Assembly: GCA_039545355.1 (NCBI GenBank)
Contig: BCJJ01000053.1
Location: 1-64,000 of the forward strand
Source: Trichosporon coremiiforme
Taxonomy: Eukaryota > Basidiomycota > Tremellomycetes > Trichosporonales > Trichosporonaceae
DNA: 64,000 nt
Reading direction: 5' to 3'
The notes beneath the pieces are model-generated. The model was given only the letters and a program-made list of their open reading frames with translations, searched no databases and was not told the DNA's origin. Position 1 is the stretch's first letter. Every line of letters starts with the position of its first letter. This document shows, piece by piece, positions 11,134 through 22,244 of this stretch. Position numbers and translations under genes: made by a program.

Positions 11134-11424
11134 GTCTGGTCGGAGCAATAGAAGAAGGGGACGGTTGAGAACAGTACAGAAAGTAGGTAGTTGAGTCAGC
11201 TCGCGCCAGCGTGGTGGACTCTGGCCGGGGCGCACCCAGACAGATGACGGAGGCATCAGCCCATTCACATTCTCGATCGTCGCGCCTGCGTACTCTGGGT
11301 ACGATCTACGCCCCTGCGCTTGCTATGGCACTTGTGCTGCCATGCTGCCGCTCAAGGGCTTCACCTATTCATGGACTGTTTCAACTCTCTTGACTACTCC
11401 CTCCTTATCATTCAACCTCTCATC
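11134..11424. other. Divergent spacer between copy D and the first FHP-family locus
   Basis: No gene seen. It holds the presumed promoter of copy D (motif at 11167-11179) and the leader of the plus-strand locus that follows. Confidence 0.4.
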
Positions 11425-12161
11425 ATGGCGCCGTTCGCTCCTCACCCAGACTTCTTCCCTCACATCGCCGAGACAATTATCGGCTACGCCGGCTTCTCAA
11501 CTTTGCTGGGCGCCCGTCTTGCAAGCTCGAAAATGCGCTCTTTCGCGGACAAGGTCCTCGGTGGCGACCGGGTTTGGTTCAAGATCATGCAGGGCAACCT
11601 GGTAGTCCTCTCCTGCTACGGACCCGTTCCCTACTTTCACCCCTCTTCACCTCTTGCGCCCCAGAAGACCGTCATGAAGCGGGCTAAGGGCGTTAACATC
11701 GGGCCAGGCGTCGCGCCCACAAAGCGAATCAATGCCCTTCTCGGCTGTCTCACAAAGAAGGCCGCAGTATACCTCGATCACCAGGCCACACCAATTGCAG
11801 CTTCCGCATTCCCGAAGTCTCTCGCCTCACCATCCACATCGATTCCAACTGTTCATGCGCCCCCGCCGTCTCCCCATCCCCACGTCATTTTATGCATGGC
11901 GCCCTCGAGCTGAGCCTGCGCATACGCCGCGGCCCGCACGATGCTCCACCTTCTCCGTGTATCATCAAGCACAGCCTTTTCAGGAAACGACTCCGCCGCC
12001 TGACCCTGTTAGATGAGGGGACGCTTCCTATCCTAGGCATGCTGGAAGCTAAAATCAGAGCGTGCACGATCGGTCTGGTAGTCGAAACGTCCCCGCCCTG
12101 GGCCCAGATGACTTGGTCCCAGTATCGCCTTTCCGCCTCCAAAAAGGAAGGCAACGCCTAG
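11425..12161 (+). pseudogene. FHP-family F-box-like gene, frameshifted
   Basis: Member of the second family. The start (ATG 11425) gives HPDFFPHIAETIIGYAGFST and LLGARLASSKMRSFADKVL, the F-box-like segment, then VPYFHPSSPLAPQK (the FHP patch) and KRINALLGCL. At about 11770-11830 the coding signal leaves the first frame, which ends at 11913 in nonsense, and continues in another with IPEVSRLTIHIDSNCSCA to a stop at 12161. The second frame carries the 'I-P-x-x-x-x-L' and 'CxCA' landmarks expected at this position. No GT-AG pair near the junction gives matching phases, so I read a one-base frameshift. A base-call error is the alternative. Confidence 0.65.
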
Positions 12162-12443
12162 TCGACATCAGGCTCAGTGGCGGCGGAGTGATAGTTCTTA
12201 GCAGCGCCAGTCTCCGCAGGACGGGCAGCACTGTTCATAGTAGTTCTAATAATGCATCGACACGCACATGAAGTACAGAGCTCGAAGCCAACATCAGAGG
12301 CGATACTGAATGCTCACCGCGTCTGTTTGCCTCAGTGAAGTGGGGGAGCTCATCGTAAACTCAGCACCGTCAGAAGGCGCAAAACGTCCTCCTTCCCTCC
12401 CTACATCCCACTCAACAGCCAAAAGCTAGACATAACTGCCATG

Positions 12444-12553
12444 TTCTCCGCCAGCGAGTCGAACCCTGCTCTATCGCGCACCCTTCGGAGCTCGAGATGC
12501 TCCAGGATCTCCCTCTTGAGAGGCGATTATACTAACCGATATACTAGCGAAGA
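12444..12553 (-). tRNA. tRNA-Glu (CTC) with intron; T-stem mismatch
   Basis: Read on the minus strand: 7-bp acceptor stem TCTTCGC/GCGGAGA (one G-U), D-arm with GGTTA, anticodon stem ATCGC/GCGAT around loop CTCTCAA (anticodon CTC), an insert of about 39 nt after the anticodon loop, and T-arm CAGGG-TTCGACT-CGCTG. The T-stem has a G-G mismatch that its sister copy at 45002 lacks, so this copy may be decaying or silent. The insert sits at the canonical tRNA intron position, next to base 37. Confidence 0.8.
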
Positions 12554-12816
12554 GACGCTGTCTGATGACGAGTACCACCCCGGGGACGCAGAGGGCGCTG
12601 CAAGACCCAGGGGGCAACGGGACGCTGCTGTGCTCCGAGCTGTATCTAAGAGGGGCCGTGTAATCCGTGGCTGGAGCTGCAAGGAACCAGGATCTTTGTG
12701 GCGAAGCTTCGCAGCACTCTGTTTCTGGGGGTTCTTGGAGTAAAACTATGCATGGGGCTTAACAGGAATGTCTCCTGAGCTACCCTACTTCGACGTCGCC
12801 TCCACAAGCCAATGGC
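12554..12816. other. tRNA 5' flank
   Basis: No gene seen. The first 20 or so bases beside the tRNA resemble the 5' flank of the second tRNA-Glu at 45002, so the two tRNAs were probably duplicated with flanking DNA. Confidence 0.4.
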
Positions 12817-13832
12817 TTACTTGCGAGCGGACCGGGCAGACACCAAGGAGACGAAGACGAAAGCGAAAGTGGGAATGGCGGTGGCCTGAGTATAGTGGCA
12901 GAACTTGGGCTCAGAGACCTGGGGTGAAAGGTCACCCGAGACTGCCTGGCCGACAGTGAAGCGAACTATAGGCACTGTAGGGGCAGCAGCCGGAACGGCG
13001 GCCGACTTCGCCGGCGCGGAGTCCGCGACAGTGCGAGTCTCGACAGAGGAGCGGGAGCGCTCAGCGGTCGAAACGGCAGCATGGGGCCTTCCCCGTTCCG
13101 CTTGGTACGTGAACCAGGATACCTGCTCCACGCCAAGTCGGAAGAGCTCCCGCTTTGTGTTGATGGTCGGAAAGTTCGCGTTCGCGCAGAGCAGCTGGCG
13201 GAGGAACAGATCTTCGCGGATGATATCGTGGTTCCAGCGGTGTATCTCTAGGCGCTTGACTCCCTCACGAACGATACCACGGAAATACCACGGACAAGCC
13301 TACAAAAGCAGGTCGGCCGACGCAGAAAGTCTTGAAACAGGATGTTCACCCTGACAACACGCGCTTGGTGCTTTAGCTGGGCACGGTTTCCGGGGGTGCA
13401 CTCGCATCCAGCGGGCACATCCAGTTCGGGACAACGCAGCTTCGGGAAGACGTGGTGAGAGTTCCAGAACCTGGAATGCTCAATGCGCACTTTTGCGCGC
13501 GGGCTCAACTGCGCCAGAAGGTCGTTCAAGCGGTCGCTGGAAGGTACGGTGCGGCCATTGATGACGGTGCGAGCTTCGCGCATCGCGGCATACTGAAGAT
13601 CGAGAGGGGACGAGGGTTGAGAAAACGGAAGGGCAACTCCTTGTGAAATGAAGACCAGCTCCTGTTCGCGGCGACGGATCTCGACACGGGTGTACTTTGC
13701 AACAAGAATCTCGTTTGCGAAGCGACGCATGTTCCTATCCACCAGCCGAGCAGAGAGCAGTGTCGGGCCGTACATGTGGGCCACAATCTCATCCGCAATG
13801 TGCGGAGCCCATTCCAAGGGGAGCGTCACCAT
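12817..13832 (-). pseudogene. FHP-family F-box-like gene broken by an 11-bp tandem duplication
   Basis: Starts at ATG 13832 with WAPHIADEIVAHMYGPTLL and SARLVDRNMRRFANEIL, followed by VALPFSQPSSPLDLQ (FHP patch, His replaced), RLNDLLAQLSP and ELDVPAGCECTPG. The frame is lost after CFCRLVRGI and ends at 13248. The family signal resumes at once in another frame: RGIVREGVKRLEIHRWNHD, the counterpart of 'GAVNxGVxHL', and runs to a stop at 12817. At the junction (13274-13294) an 11-bp unit ATACCACGGAA is tandemly duplicated. Removing one unit restores a single open frame, LVRGIVREGVKRL. The C-terminal 60 residues beyond the family core are Ala/Pro/Val-rich and end in a hydrophobic stretch, unlike the other members. 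Confidence 0.72.
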
Positions 13833-15903
13833 CTTGTGTCGAACTGTGGTCAGATGCGAGTGGGTGAAGTCTCGACGAAGTCAATCTGCAGTGCATTATA
13901 TGCTTGAATTTCTGCTCAGCCTCAAGGGCCTCGCTCTATCGTTGTTGTGCACCACTGTTCATCAATGGGCACATCCGGGAGTAGTACGTTCGAACGGCTA
14001 CCTCGAAAACAGAAACCATGCAGAGGCAGTGCTAGTGTACAGTAGGGTCAGTTGTCTTTAATGGCATTGTCCTCGCGAAGTTCCTCAGTGCAGAGCAAAG
14101 GTGCTGCTCTGATGCATGAGGCGACCAGTGACAGGCATCCATGCAGCTGTGCGTCACCTTTTGTGAGCGGGTGCCATAGACTTACAGCTGTCCGGCGCCG
14201 GTGTTCGACAGGGTTGACATCCGTGCTGGAGGCATTGTTCCTGATCGATACCAGGACGCTGACCGAGGACTTGGGAGTCTCCTTTACCCTCTCCCCCATT
14301 GTGCGGGATGACGCTGACAGAACGGGAACGTGTCAATCCGGCACTGAGATCTCAACCGGCACGACGGGGTCGTACTGAGATACTATAGGGATGGCCACCT
14401 GCTCTATTCAACGATCAGGCTCACCTCAACGGTCAAAGAAGCTGCTAAAATGCGTTAATTAGGTAAGTCATCGCCTTCGACCTTGTCTTGGTGTTACACA
14501 GCTCTGGACTCTGTAACTGTAGATGAACTCCGGATTTCGGCGACGACTCCGACGAGAGATAAGCAAGAGCCAGGGAGTGAATGACGGACACCGCACGGTG
14601 GTGGAGGCGGGCTGGTGATCATAGACTGCGATCGGCGCTACGGGGTCAGAATCCCCGGGCCAGTTTCACGTTGGTGGCAGATGGTGCTTCTGGAAGGCTT
14701 AGCTAAATGTGTATTGCGTCCGACGAGGTGCAGAGCGGTCTTGCGTTGCTCCGAACCCAAGTGAGACCATGGCTTTAGGGCCCAACAATCGGGCAACTCT
14801 GTGTTCGCCCTCGATTCCGCATGCCGTGCTCTTCAGCAATGATACTCCGCGTCGTTCCGAGTGCGCTAGTAATATGCTGTGAGCAGCGAGACACTACTGG
14901 TGTTGAGTTGAGCTGAGTTGAGTTGAGTTAAGTTGAATGGGTTATGCATAAAGACGATGTTTCAGTAGCGAGCCCTCGTTCCGAGTCAGATCGCATCTCG
15001 GCGACCAATCTCCGCTGGCGGCATGCAGCCCTTAGATCACGTCATGGTATTTGGCCGAAAAGTTCAACTTTTATATTCACTCACTCGGCCAACTTCCCTC
15101 CCAGGCGGCCCTCACGTCTTCCGAACCTGGCGATTGCGATGCGCGTAGGGCACGTGCTGAGCGGATTGCAGAGAACTGGACAATGGCTTGGCGCTCGGGC
15201 TGTCCGTGGTCGTGCAAAGCCTTGGCTGGCACGCGCTGCGGTGAGTGCCGCCTCGGAGGACCCTGTGGCCCGACGGCTCAGGGGCTTTATCTCAGACAAG
15301 GCCAATCACCCGGCCTTATCTTTCAGGTTTTCGCTCAGGTGCACGGCTTGCCCGCTGGCTGGGCCTTCTTCTCTCCGCAGACCTGTAAAGGACCAGAGGG
15401 CCTCCGGTGCAATTCCCCCGGGGCCATGAAGATTTCTTTGCTGAACCTGAGGGGCCAGCTTCTGGCGAGAACAGCGAGAGGGGCTCTGGGCGCCATGGCT
15501 TGATCATTTTCCAACAGAGCTCGATGTCGACACCGATGGTGATTAACGTTGAACGAGTCGCATCGCTCGCTGCCGCCTGCGACTGGTTGGGGCAAGCCGA
15601 TACCTACTGATATCTGACATGTCAACATCTACCGAGCAGCACGCCATTGTGCCCTGGCCGCAAGGCAGGCTCAAACCGCTGATCAACGCTGTTCCTAGGC
15701 TAGTTATTGGCTCCAGTGATCAGAGAGTTGGCCGACTCGGTGGAATGCAGGAACGCGAGTCAGATCTTGGCGGACCAGTTTTGCGATCACGCCTGCCGAC
15801 CTGCCGATTCCCGCGATCGCGGCCGCGACTGATAAAAGCAGGTGCGCAGCCATGAGGAGGAGGTTATCCCACCTTTACAAGCACACACCCCTAGGCAACC
15901 ACC
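13833..15903. other. Intergenic, 2.1 kb, no gene recognised
   Basis: I see no supported gene. A degenerate TTGAG microsatellite lies at about 14903-14936. The last few hundred bases are the presumed promoter and leader of the transporter that follows. Confidence 0.45.
14903..14936. repeat. TTGAG pentanucleotide microsatellite
   Basis: About seven imperfect copies of TTGAG/CTGAG/TTAAG in tandem, in non-coding DNA. Confidence 0.85.
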
Positions 15904-17727
15904 ATGGCCGACTTCGAGGACCGCAAGGTCGACTTCGGGCGTACCCTTACGCCCATTCCCGCTCTTACCGCCAACGACTGGATCGAGAAGTCATCCGTTG
16001 AAAGCTCCGAGAACCTGAAAACGGAGGCCGAGCTTACTCCCGAGGAGAGGCGGGCCGAGCGCCGCTTCCTCTGGAAGCTCGACCTCATCTACTGTCTTGT
16101 CGCCATGATCGCCTTCATTTTTAAGATCGTCGATCAATACAACATTCAAAACGCCTACGTATCCGGTATGAAGGAGGATCTGAAGCTCTACGGAAACGAA
16201 TACAATTGGTTTACTACCTACTTGTGAGTATTCGAGCTCTTGAGAAGAAAGGCAAGAAGAAAAGTCGGAAAAGGTTGAAGAAAGTTGAAAAAGGGCAGAT
16301 TCTCGGCGATTGAGAGTATCTACAGTCGAGATGTTGATGTGGAGAGAAAAACCTGAGTCTTGGCTACATGCTGGTCTCAAAACATCTGCAGACTATGCAG
16401 TGGAGCTCGAGTAATGGAATTTTGAAATTAAGACGGTAGTTTCCGCTTCGACGATCTGAGTGGAGGTTTCGTGAGGAGAGGTCGCGGTGTTGTGCGATTC
16501 CGTGCGCAGCAGCTGACGATCAGCAACATCGGCTACGTCGTCGTACTTTACCCTTCCTGCATTGCCGTCTCGTACTTCGGCCCGCACTGGCTCCTTCCCA
16601 CCTGCGAGCTCATCTGGGGTGTGCTTACCTGCTGCCTCTCGGTTGTCAATGATGCCAAGACCGTGTACGGTATCCGTTTCCTGATCGGCTTCGCCGAAGG
16701 CACCGCCTGGCCTGGCAACACGACGATTCTGTCTCAGTGGTACCTCCCCAACGAGATCGGCACGCGCCTGGCGCTCTTCAACATTGCGCAGCCGATCGGC
16801 GGCATGATCTCCGGAGTCATGCAGGGTGCGCTGTCCGACACGCTTGACGGCGTCCTTGGCCGCTCCGGATGGCGTTGGGCGTTCATCATCAACGGCGTCG
16901 TTACCATCTTCCTCGCGCTCGTCACCTACTTCACCCAGCCCGGCATGCCCGAGAAGCCCAACCCGCTCGCCCGCTGGTACCTGACTGACGAGGACTATGC
17001 GATCGCCCGCCGCCGCATTGCCCGCGTCGGCCGCAAGCCCCAGGTTCCCCTCACCATCAAGAGCTTCTTCAATGCGTTCCGCTACTGGCAGCTCTGGGCC
17101 ATCGCCCTCTGCTGGGCTTACGGCTACAACACCGTCCCCAGCAACTATTTCAACCTCTGGCTCAAGAGCCTCAAGAACGCCGACGGATCTCCTCGCTTCT
17201 CCGTCTCCCAGCTCTCTTACATTCCCATGGGTGGCCAGGCCGTCTGTCTCGTCATGCTCGTCGTCCTCATGGGTCTCAGCGACTACCTCGGCGTCCGTCT
17301 TCCTTCCCTCACGCTTCACACGATTCTCAACGTCATCTCTCAAGTCATCCTTGTCGTCCGTCCGAAGAATGAAGCAACGTATGCAGCCGGCTTCTTCATC
17401 AACTACGCAGGCCTTCCCGCCTATCTCCTCGTGTGCGCCTGGGCGGCGACCTTCATGAACGACCTCCCCGAAGTCCGCGCCGTACTCTACGCAACCGGCA
17501 CGCTCATTTCATACCTCAACGTAGCCTTCATCCCGCTGTGGGCGTACCCAGCCAAGCAGGCGCCGAACTGGAACGTCGGGGCCAAGTTCTACCTTGGCTC
17601 CATGTGCGTCACCTTCGTGCTCTTCCTCGCCACCGCGTGGGGACTCCGCTGGGAGCAGCGCAGACAGCTCCGTGCAAAGGGCGTGGTCGTTCCCAAGCCG
17701 CACCCCCTCGCGTGGCTGTGGACGTAA
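15904..17727 (+). CDS. MFS anion:cation symporter, Fen2/Liz1/Dal5 family
   Basis: Plasma-membrane proton symporter of the family that includes yeast Fen2 (pantothenate), Dal5 (allantoate) and Seo1. Two exons, 15904-16223 and 16524-17727, give 507 residues. The intron (16224-16523) has donor GTGAGT and acceptor ATCAG; at 300 nt it is far longer than others in the window. The splice joins WFTTY to FNIGYVV, the family's 'YxxxGY' signature. Before it lie KLDLIYCLVAMIAFIFKIVD and the hallmark NAYVSGMKEDLKLYGNEYNW. After it come RFLIGFAEGTAWPG, QWYLPNEIGTRLALF, GWRWAFIINGVVTIFLA, a central loop, and further membrane spans to a short basic cytosolic tail. A vitamin or small carboxylate substrate is likely by family; the exact one is not determined. 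Confidence 0.88.
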
Positions 17728-18962
17728 TCGTTTCGGCATCAGCAAGGCGAGGCCAATCATGCCCACTCGCCTCCGATCGCGCGTCGAGGAAGGTTACCGA
17801 TTCCCGCGGTGTGGCCGCAACGTCTGCGGCGCAGATAAGGCACCTCGCTATCGCTCCCTAGTGTTCGAGCGATGGCCAGTGCGTAACAGCTAAGGGTTAT
17901 CTCGGGGAATTCCCATCATTAGAATACTCGTTAGTAACTGTTAAAATATTAGACTTGGGTCAGCTTTGGGTTTGAGCAGACATAGATAGAACTGCTCGTT
18001 TCAGCATAGTGTACAATGTAATCTTTCTTTTGGGGTTCACTTCTCGGCCGGATAGCCTGTACTGCTGCAGGCGGAGATGGGCCATCGACGGCAGCATCAG
18101 TGACTGGCATGTAGCGTTACGGGGAGCCCGCAGGGAGCGATTGAACCTCCAAATCTGCGCTATCATGTTCCGGCATCGCGTAATCCGCCCGGGCACAATC
18201 GTCACGAGGCACTCGCCACAGCGCCTGGAGCTCCGGACACTATCCGGTGGGAATGCAAACACATGGACGTAAGGGTGGTGCGCCCCACCTCCATGACAAT
18301 GCCGCTTCTGAATGGATCTGTTAGCCGCGCAGAAGTGATTCCGAAGAAAGAAGAAGACCACGTGTGCGCGTACGCTAATCTGCGGTGAGCTCCGGCGCTT
18401 CGTCTCGCCGGAAGCTGCGCGTGCCACGGCGGGAACGGCTGCTGGCGTCAAATGTGTAAATCATAAGCTAGCTCTAGCTGTACCGTAAGCAGGAAGCGTT
18501 AGCTCCAACGCCACAGACTCAAACTGTAAACGGAGGCCAGGGAATGAGGGACCATCGCAAACGATCTTCATCGACAACCGCGGCTGTTCGAACGGCTGGA
18601 GCACGAGGGTACAGGAGACGTAGGCGTAGCGATACAGATTCCGACCAGTACAGGTCAATGGCACAGTGGTAAATTAGGTAGAATGTTCGGCCACAAGTGG
18701 CGAGGGTCAGATATCAGAGGTCAACTACACACATATGGGCGATGAAGCACGGAGTTCAAAGGAACGGAGAGCGAATGTCCAGGAGCAGCTAGTCGGGAGT
18801 CGAACGAACAGATGTCTGCTGGTTCACAAGCTAAAGTGCCCAGGCGTCGGGGTGGCGCCGGCGCCAGTGAAATGAGAGGGTTGACGGGGTCGGCAGGCCA
18901 TTCCAGTGGAGCCCGAAATGCCTCAGTGGACGACTTCCAGCGAGACAGGCTAGCTGGTTTGG
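17728..18962. other. Intergenic, no gene recognised
   Basis: No supported gene. The segment after the transporter stop is moderately AT-richer at 17900-18010 and may hold its 3' processing signals. Confidence 0.45.
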
Positions 18963-20168
18963 TTAGACAGGGCTTGTCTCGAGTTCGAACTCGGCCAGTG
19001 TCACCGTAGCCTCATACGCTTCGAGGCTGAGGAAGCGAGCCGCCTCGACGTCGCTCCAATCCCGCCTCGGGCTGAGATGTGGGCCAAAGTGGCTCAGCAC
19101 ACGCTTCAGCTGCGCTGTTGCATGTTCTTGCTCGCAGGGCCAGCCGGGTGCAGCCTTCTGCAGCCCGGCAATCGTCACAGCGCCCAGGCTATGGCTGGGA
19201 ACGCCTCCGAAGAGAGTGGCGAGCAGCTCGCCTAGCCACCAGTGCCCTCGACCGTCTTCCTGTAAATTCCCCTCATCGAGCTCGACTCCAGGTCGGAAGA
19301 GGACAACTGTCTCGCAGACTGGCCGGTTGAAGTCGTGTAGTTGCAAGAGGTGTTCGACCCATGGGCCCGGTGCCAGCGATTTGGTAGGCCCGAAGGATAT
19401 CACTACTCGCTTCAGCTCGGGGAGTGGGATCGAGGTTGGCCATCGCTCACGCGGTTCTCCGAGTGCCAACGGCGCAAAGACCACGCCAGTGCCATCGAGA
19501 ACGCCTGGCGATAGCGTCGGGGCCACTGTGGTGAGACCAAGCCGAGCGTAATCGGAAAATGTATCGGTGCGTGGCATGTTGGGGGGTTTCGTTCGTCTTG
19601 GCCAAGTCACGAAGCTCCGCCAAGTCTGTAGGTGAGGGTAGACGGTCGCAGCGTCTGTTCCCGGTGTACCAGGTGCACCTTCAGGGGCGTTGGCTCCGGT
19701 GCTAGCGTTGTCTGTGCGCTCCGCCAGTCTCCTTGGCTTTGGTCCCGGGCAACGGACCTCCGAGTGACCCACCAAGGACGGCAGGAGCAGCACCTGTACG
19801 TTCGGAGCGGGTTTGGAAGAGAGATATGTTACGGAGTCCTCCCGAGGGATGCAGAAGACATCGATTATCCGAGACCGGCGCATCAATCGATACTTTTTGA
19901 TGTGAGGTCTGTAAGAGAACTCGCACAAGAGCTCCGCATTCGCGGTGAGGGCGGGGTCGATTTCGGTCGGTAACGGCAGCGACGACGGAGTGATAGGCAG
20001 AGGCGCGGAAACTACTCGTGGCTTTGTGCCATGCAGCCGAGCAGTGCTGTCGCCGTTCGGTAAGGACGAGGCGAACCCAACATCAGTGCTGAGGTCGTGC
20101 ACGACCGTCTCGGAGCGCTGGCCCGGAGCGACACCAGACGGTAGTTCGCGTCTTCGAGAGGGCGGCAT
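18963..20168 (-). CDS. Hypothetical protein, 401 residues
   Basis: Single open frame from ATG 20168. I recognise no domain with certainty. The first 70 residues are polar and disordered-looking. A segment at about 75-110 (ALTANAELLCEFSYRPHIKK, then RLMRRSRIIDVF) vaguely resembles the F-box-like N-terminus of the FHP family, but there is no F-H-P patch. The later part has a repeated pattern of short strands (LKRVVISFGP, CETVVLFRPG, LGAVTIAGL) like the strand-rich halves of the FHP proteins. It may be a distant relative or an unrelated lineage-specific protein. Confidence in coding rests on length and absence of stops. Confidence 0.5.
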   Translation of the reverse strand: MPPSRRRELPSGVAPGQRSETVVHDLSTDVGFASSLPNGDSTARLHGTKPRVVSAPLPITPSSLPLPTEIDPALTANAELLCEFSYRPHIKKYRLMRRSRIIDVFCIPREDSVTYLSSKPAPNVQVLLLPSLVGHSEVRCPGPKPRRLAERTDNASTGANAPEGAPGTPGTDAATVYPHLQTWRSFVTWPRRTKPPNMPRTDTFSDYARLGLTTVAPTLSPGVLDGTGVVFAPLALGEPRERWPTSIPLPELKRVVISFGPTKSLAPGPWVEHLLQLHDFNRPVCETVVLFRPGVELDEGNLQEDGRGHWWLGELLATLFGGVPSHSLGAVTIAGLQKAAPGWPCEQEHATAQLKRVLSHFGPHLSPRRDWSDVEAARFLSLEAYEATVTLAEFELETSPV

Positions 20169-22244
20169 GTGGTGTTTGTGTCTGGCCTGGGGGTCGTCCG
20201 CGCATTGCCGCAGGGATATAGAGCTCTTGTCACGTATGGCCTGTCTTCCCCAGAGCAGTTACCAGTCGCTGAATGAAGTGTTCTGGATACTTGGCTCGAG
20301 GGAGGGTGATTTGCCGAGCCTACTCCGATAGCCTGAAGAGCCGGTACAAGGGTGTAGTGCGACCGTTACTCTGGTACTGGATCCGGTGGTCAGGGAAGAG
20401 TGGTTGAAATACAAGAGGAGAGCTCGCCGGGTGCGTCGCTCTGCGTCTGGGGCTTGGGTCACCAACACCCCTCGGCCCAGTGACACTCCCCTGGTCGTCC
20501 CCTAGATGGTCCCCTTCGACTGGCACTCTAGTGCTGGGGCCAGAAAGATAACGCGACGTTTCCGGCGCCCGTGGACTGTGCGCTTTGCGATAGGACCAAG
20601 CTGATTGCGATAAAACCAAGCTGATGGCGAGTCCAAGTTATAGTGTGGATGACGATGGCAAATTCGTCTCTAGGAAGACAGAGGTGGAATGAACAGTTCA
20701 GTACTAGTCTGGTCTGCTGGTTTTCAGGCAGTCGCCCGGCCAATTGCTCACATCAATTCTGAGCTCGTGCGCTCTAGACTCGAGCCACGGACCTTAGCTG
20801 CATCCGGACAAGGCGACGCTCGAACGCTCCAGGCCGCTGCGTATCCAAAATCCGAATCGTCAACATTGTCATTTACGTTTGTTCCTGAGTGACATGACAT
20901 TCATTCTGGAGAATGCTGTGTAAGTTTCGCGCGGGCCAGGCGGCCCGGGTGGAGCGTTACCACTCCGTGCAGTCTTCCGCCTACCTTCTCGGTCTCTTCT
21001 GCCCTCGTCTGCCCTCGTCTGGCGTACCACTCGAGACCCGCACGTCGCAACGCAAGGTCATCCATGCCCGAGATAAGACCTGTCCCCCTTCTTACCTGCA
21101 ATGTCTGCATCGCCCTCGCCTGGTAGGGCCATCTGCCAGCGAGACGACTCGACTCGATCGGATCGCCAGGGAGGATCGCAACAACCTTAACATGGGATCT
21201 GTGTTCCAGCAGAAGAGCTCGAGTGGGTCGTCGCGCCCCCCTTGCATTCATTCTGCATGGGCGGGGGGGGGCGTAGAGGTGAGTCATGACGTGGGACGGA
21301 GGTCCGGTCAACAAGCTAAGGGCGGCTGTGCTGGTGGCGACTCGCTGGAGCCCATGGATGCAGGAAGGCAGGTGACGAGAGACGATCGGCGATGGGCGTC
21401 ATAGTGATCGACATTCATCGCTTTTTGAATGGGCAACCCTGTCGACCCCGACACGTGAACAACGAGGAGAACGCAACCTCTCCCCGTCTTGGAAAAAGGG
21501 TGGACGTGGCTTTCCTGGAGCGAGGATGCGAACAAATGCATGTGTAAGCTTCCAGCGCGGGAAACACAGCTCTGCGTTGCGTCTGAAAGTGAAGCCGCGA
21601 CGAGCCCCCAGGGGACCCACCAACCGGTACGTCCAAGGTTTAGACTCACCCGGTCCGGTGGCTCCCGTAAGGACCGGGTTCTCCGCAACGTGGCTGGCAG
21701 TTGGAGCTGAGGAATGCTCGAGTGGCAATCGGATTTTCGCTGTGATCTTCTTCCGATCAATGTCTGCTGCAACTACGACAGTCGATCGCTGACATGCCCA
21801 GTGCCAGCTGACCGCAACGGTTCGTCAGTCACACAGGCCCTAACGCTGTGACCCATGCCCACAGCTGAGACGCGAGGGGCTGCACTCCCTCACGTTTCGA
21901 GCGACTGTGGCGCTTGCTTGAAACCTGACCTCCTGCTTGCAAGTCAAACAACAAATGTCACGAGGCAAGGACTGATTGTGATATCCGAAACCAACGGATG
22001 GGACGCTTGGTGTACAGGTTCGCTGGTGACATTGGTGTTACAGTAGCACTTGAATCCCTAGGCAAGGAGACCGTGGATGAGGGCGACGAAGGAAGGTGTA
22101 ACAGTCACAGCAGACGATATACCATCGATCGTTCAGAGTGCTTCTTGTACCGTTTGCATCTTATAAGGAACGTTCGCGTATTTACCTGGGAAAGTTGCTA
22201 TCGATACCTTCTCGCCCTCTGTTAATGACCCCTGTTACCCTTCG
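20169..22244. other. Intergenic, 2.1 kb, no gene recognised
   Basis: Only short incompatible open frames. A 20-bp direct repeat (TGCGATAGGACCAAGCTGAT and a near copy) lies at 20586-20625, and a run of nine G is near 21265. Confidence 0.45.

Noticed and set aside
16393..17343. 316-residue open frame antisense to the Fen2-type transporter
   Set aside because: Charged, motif-free composition typical of the reverse strand of a GC-rich membrane-protein gene.
18963..20168. Counting the 401-residue protein as a seventeenth FHP member
   Set aside because: The N-terminal similarity is weak and the FHP patch and GAVN-type strand are absent.
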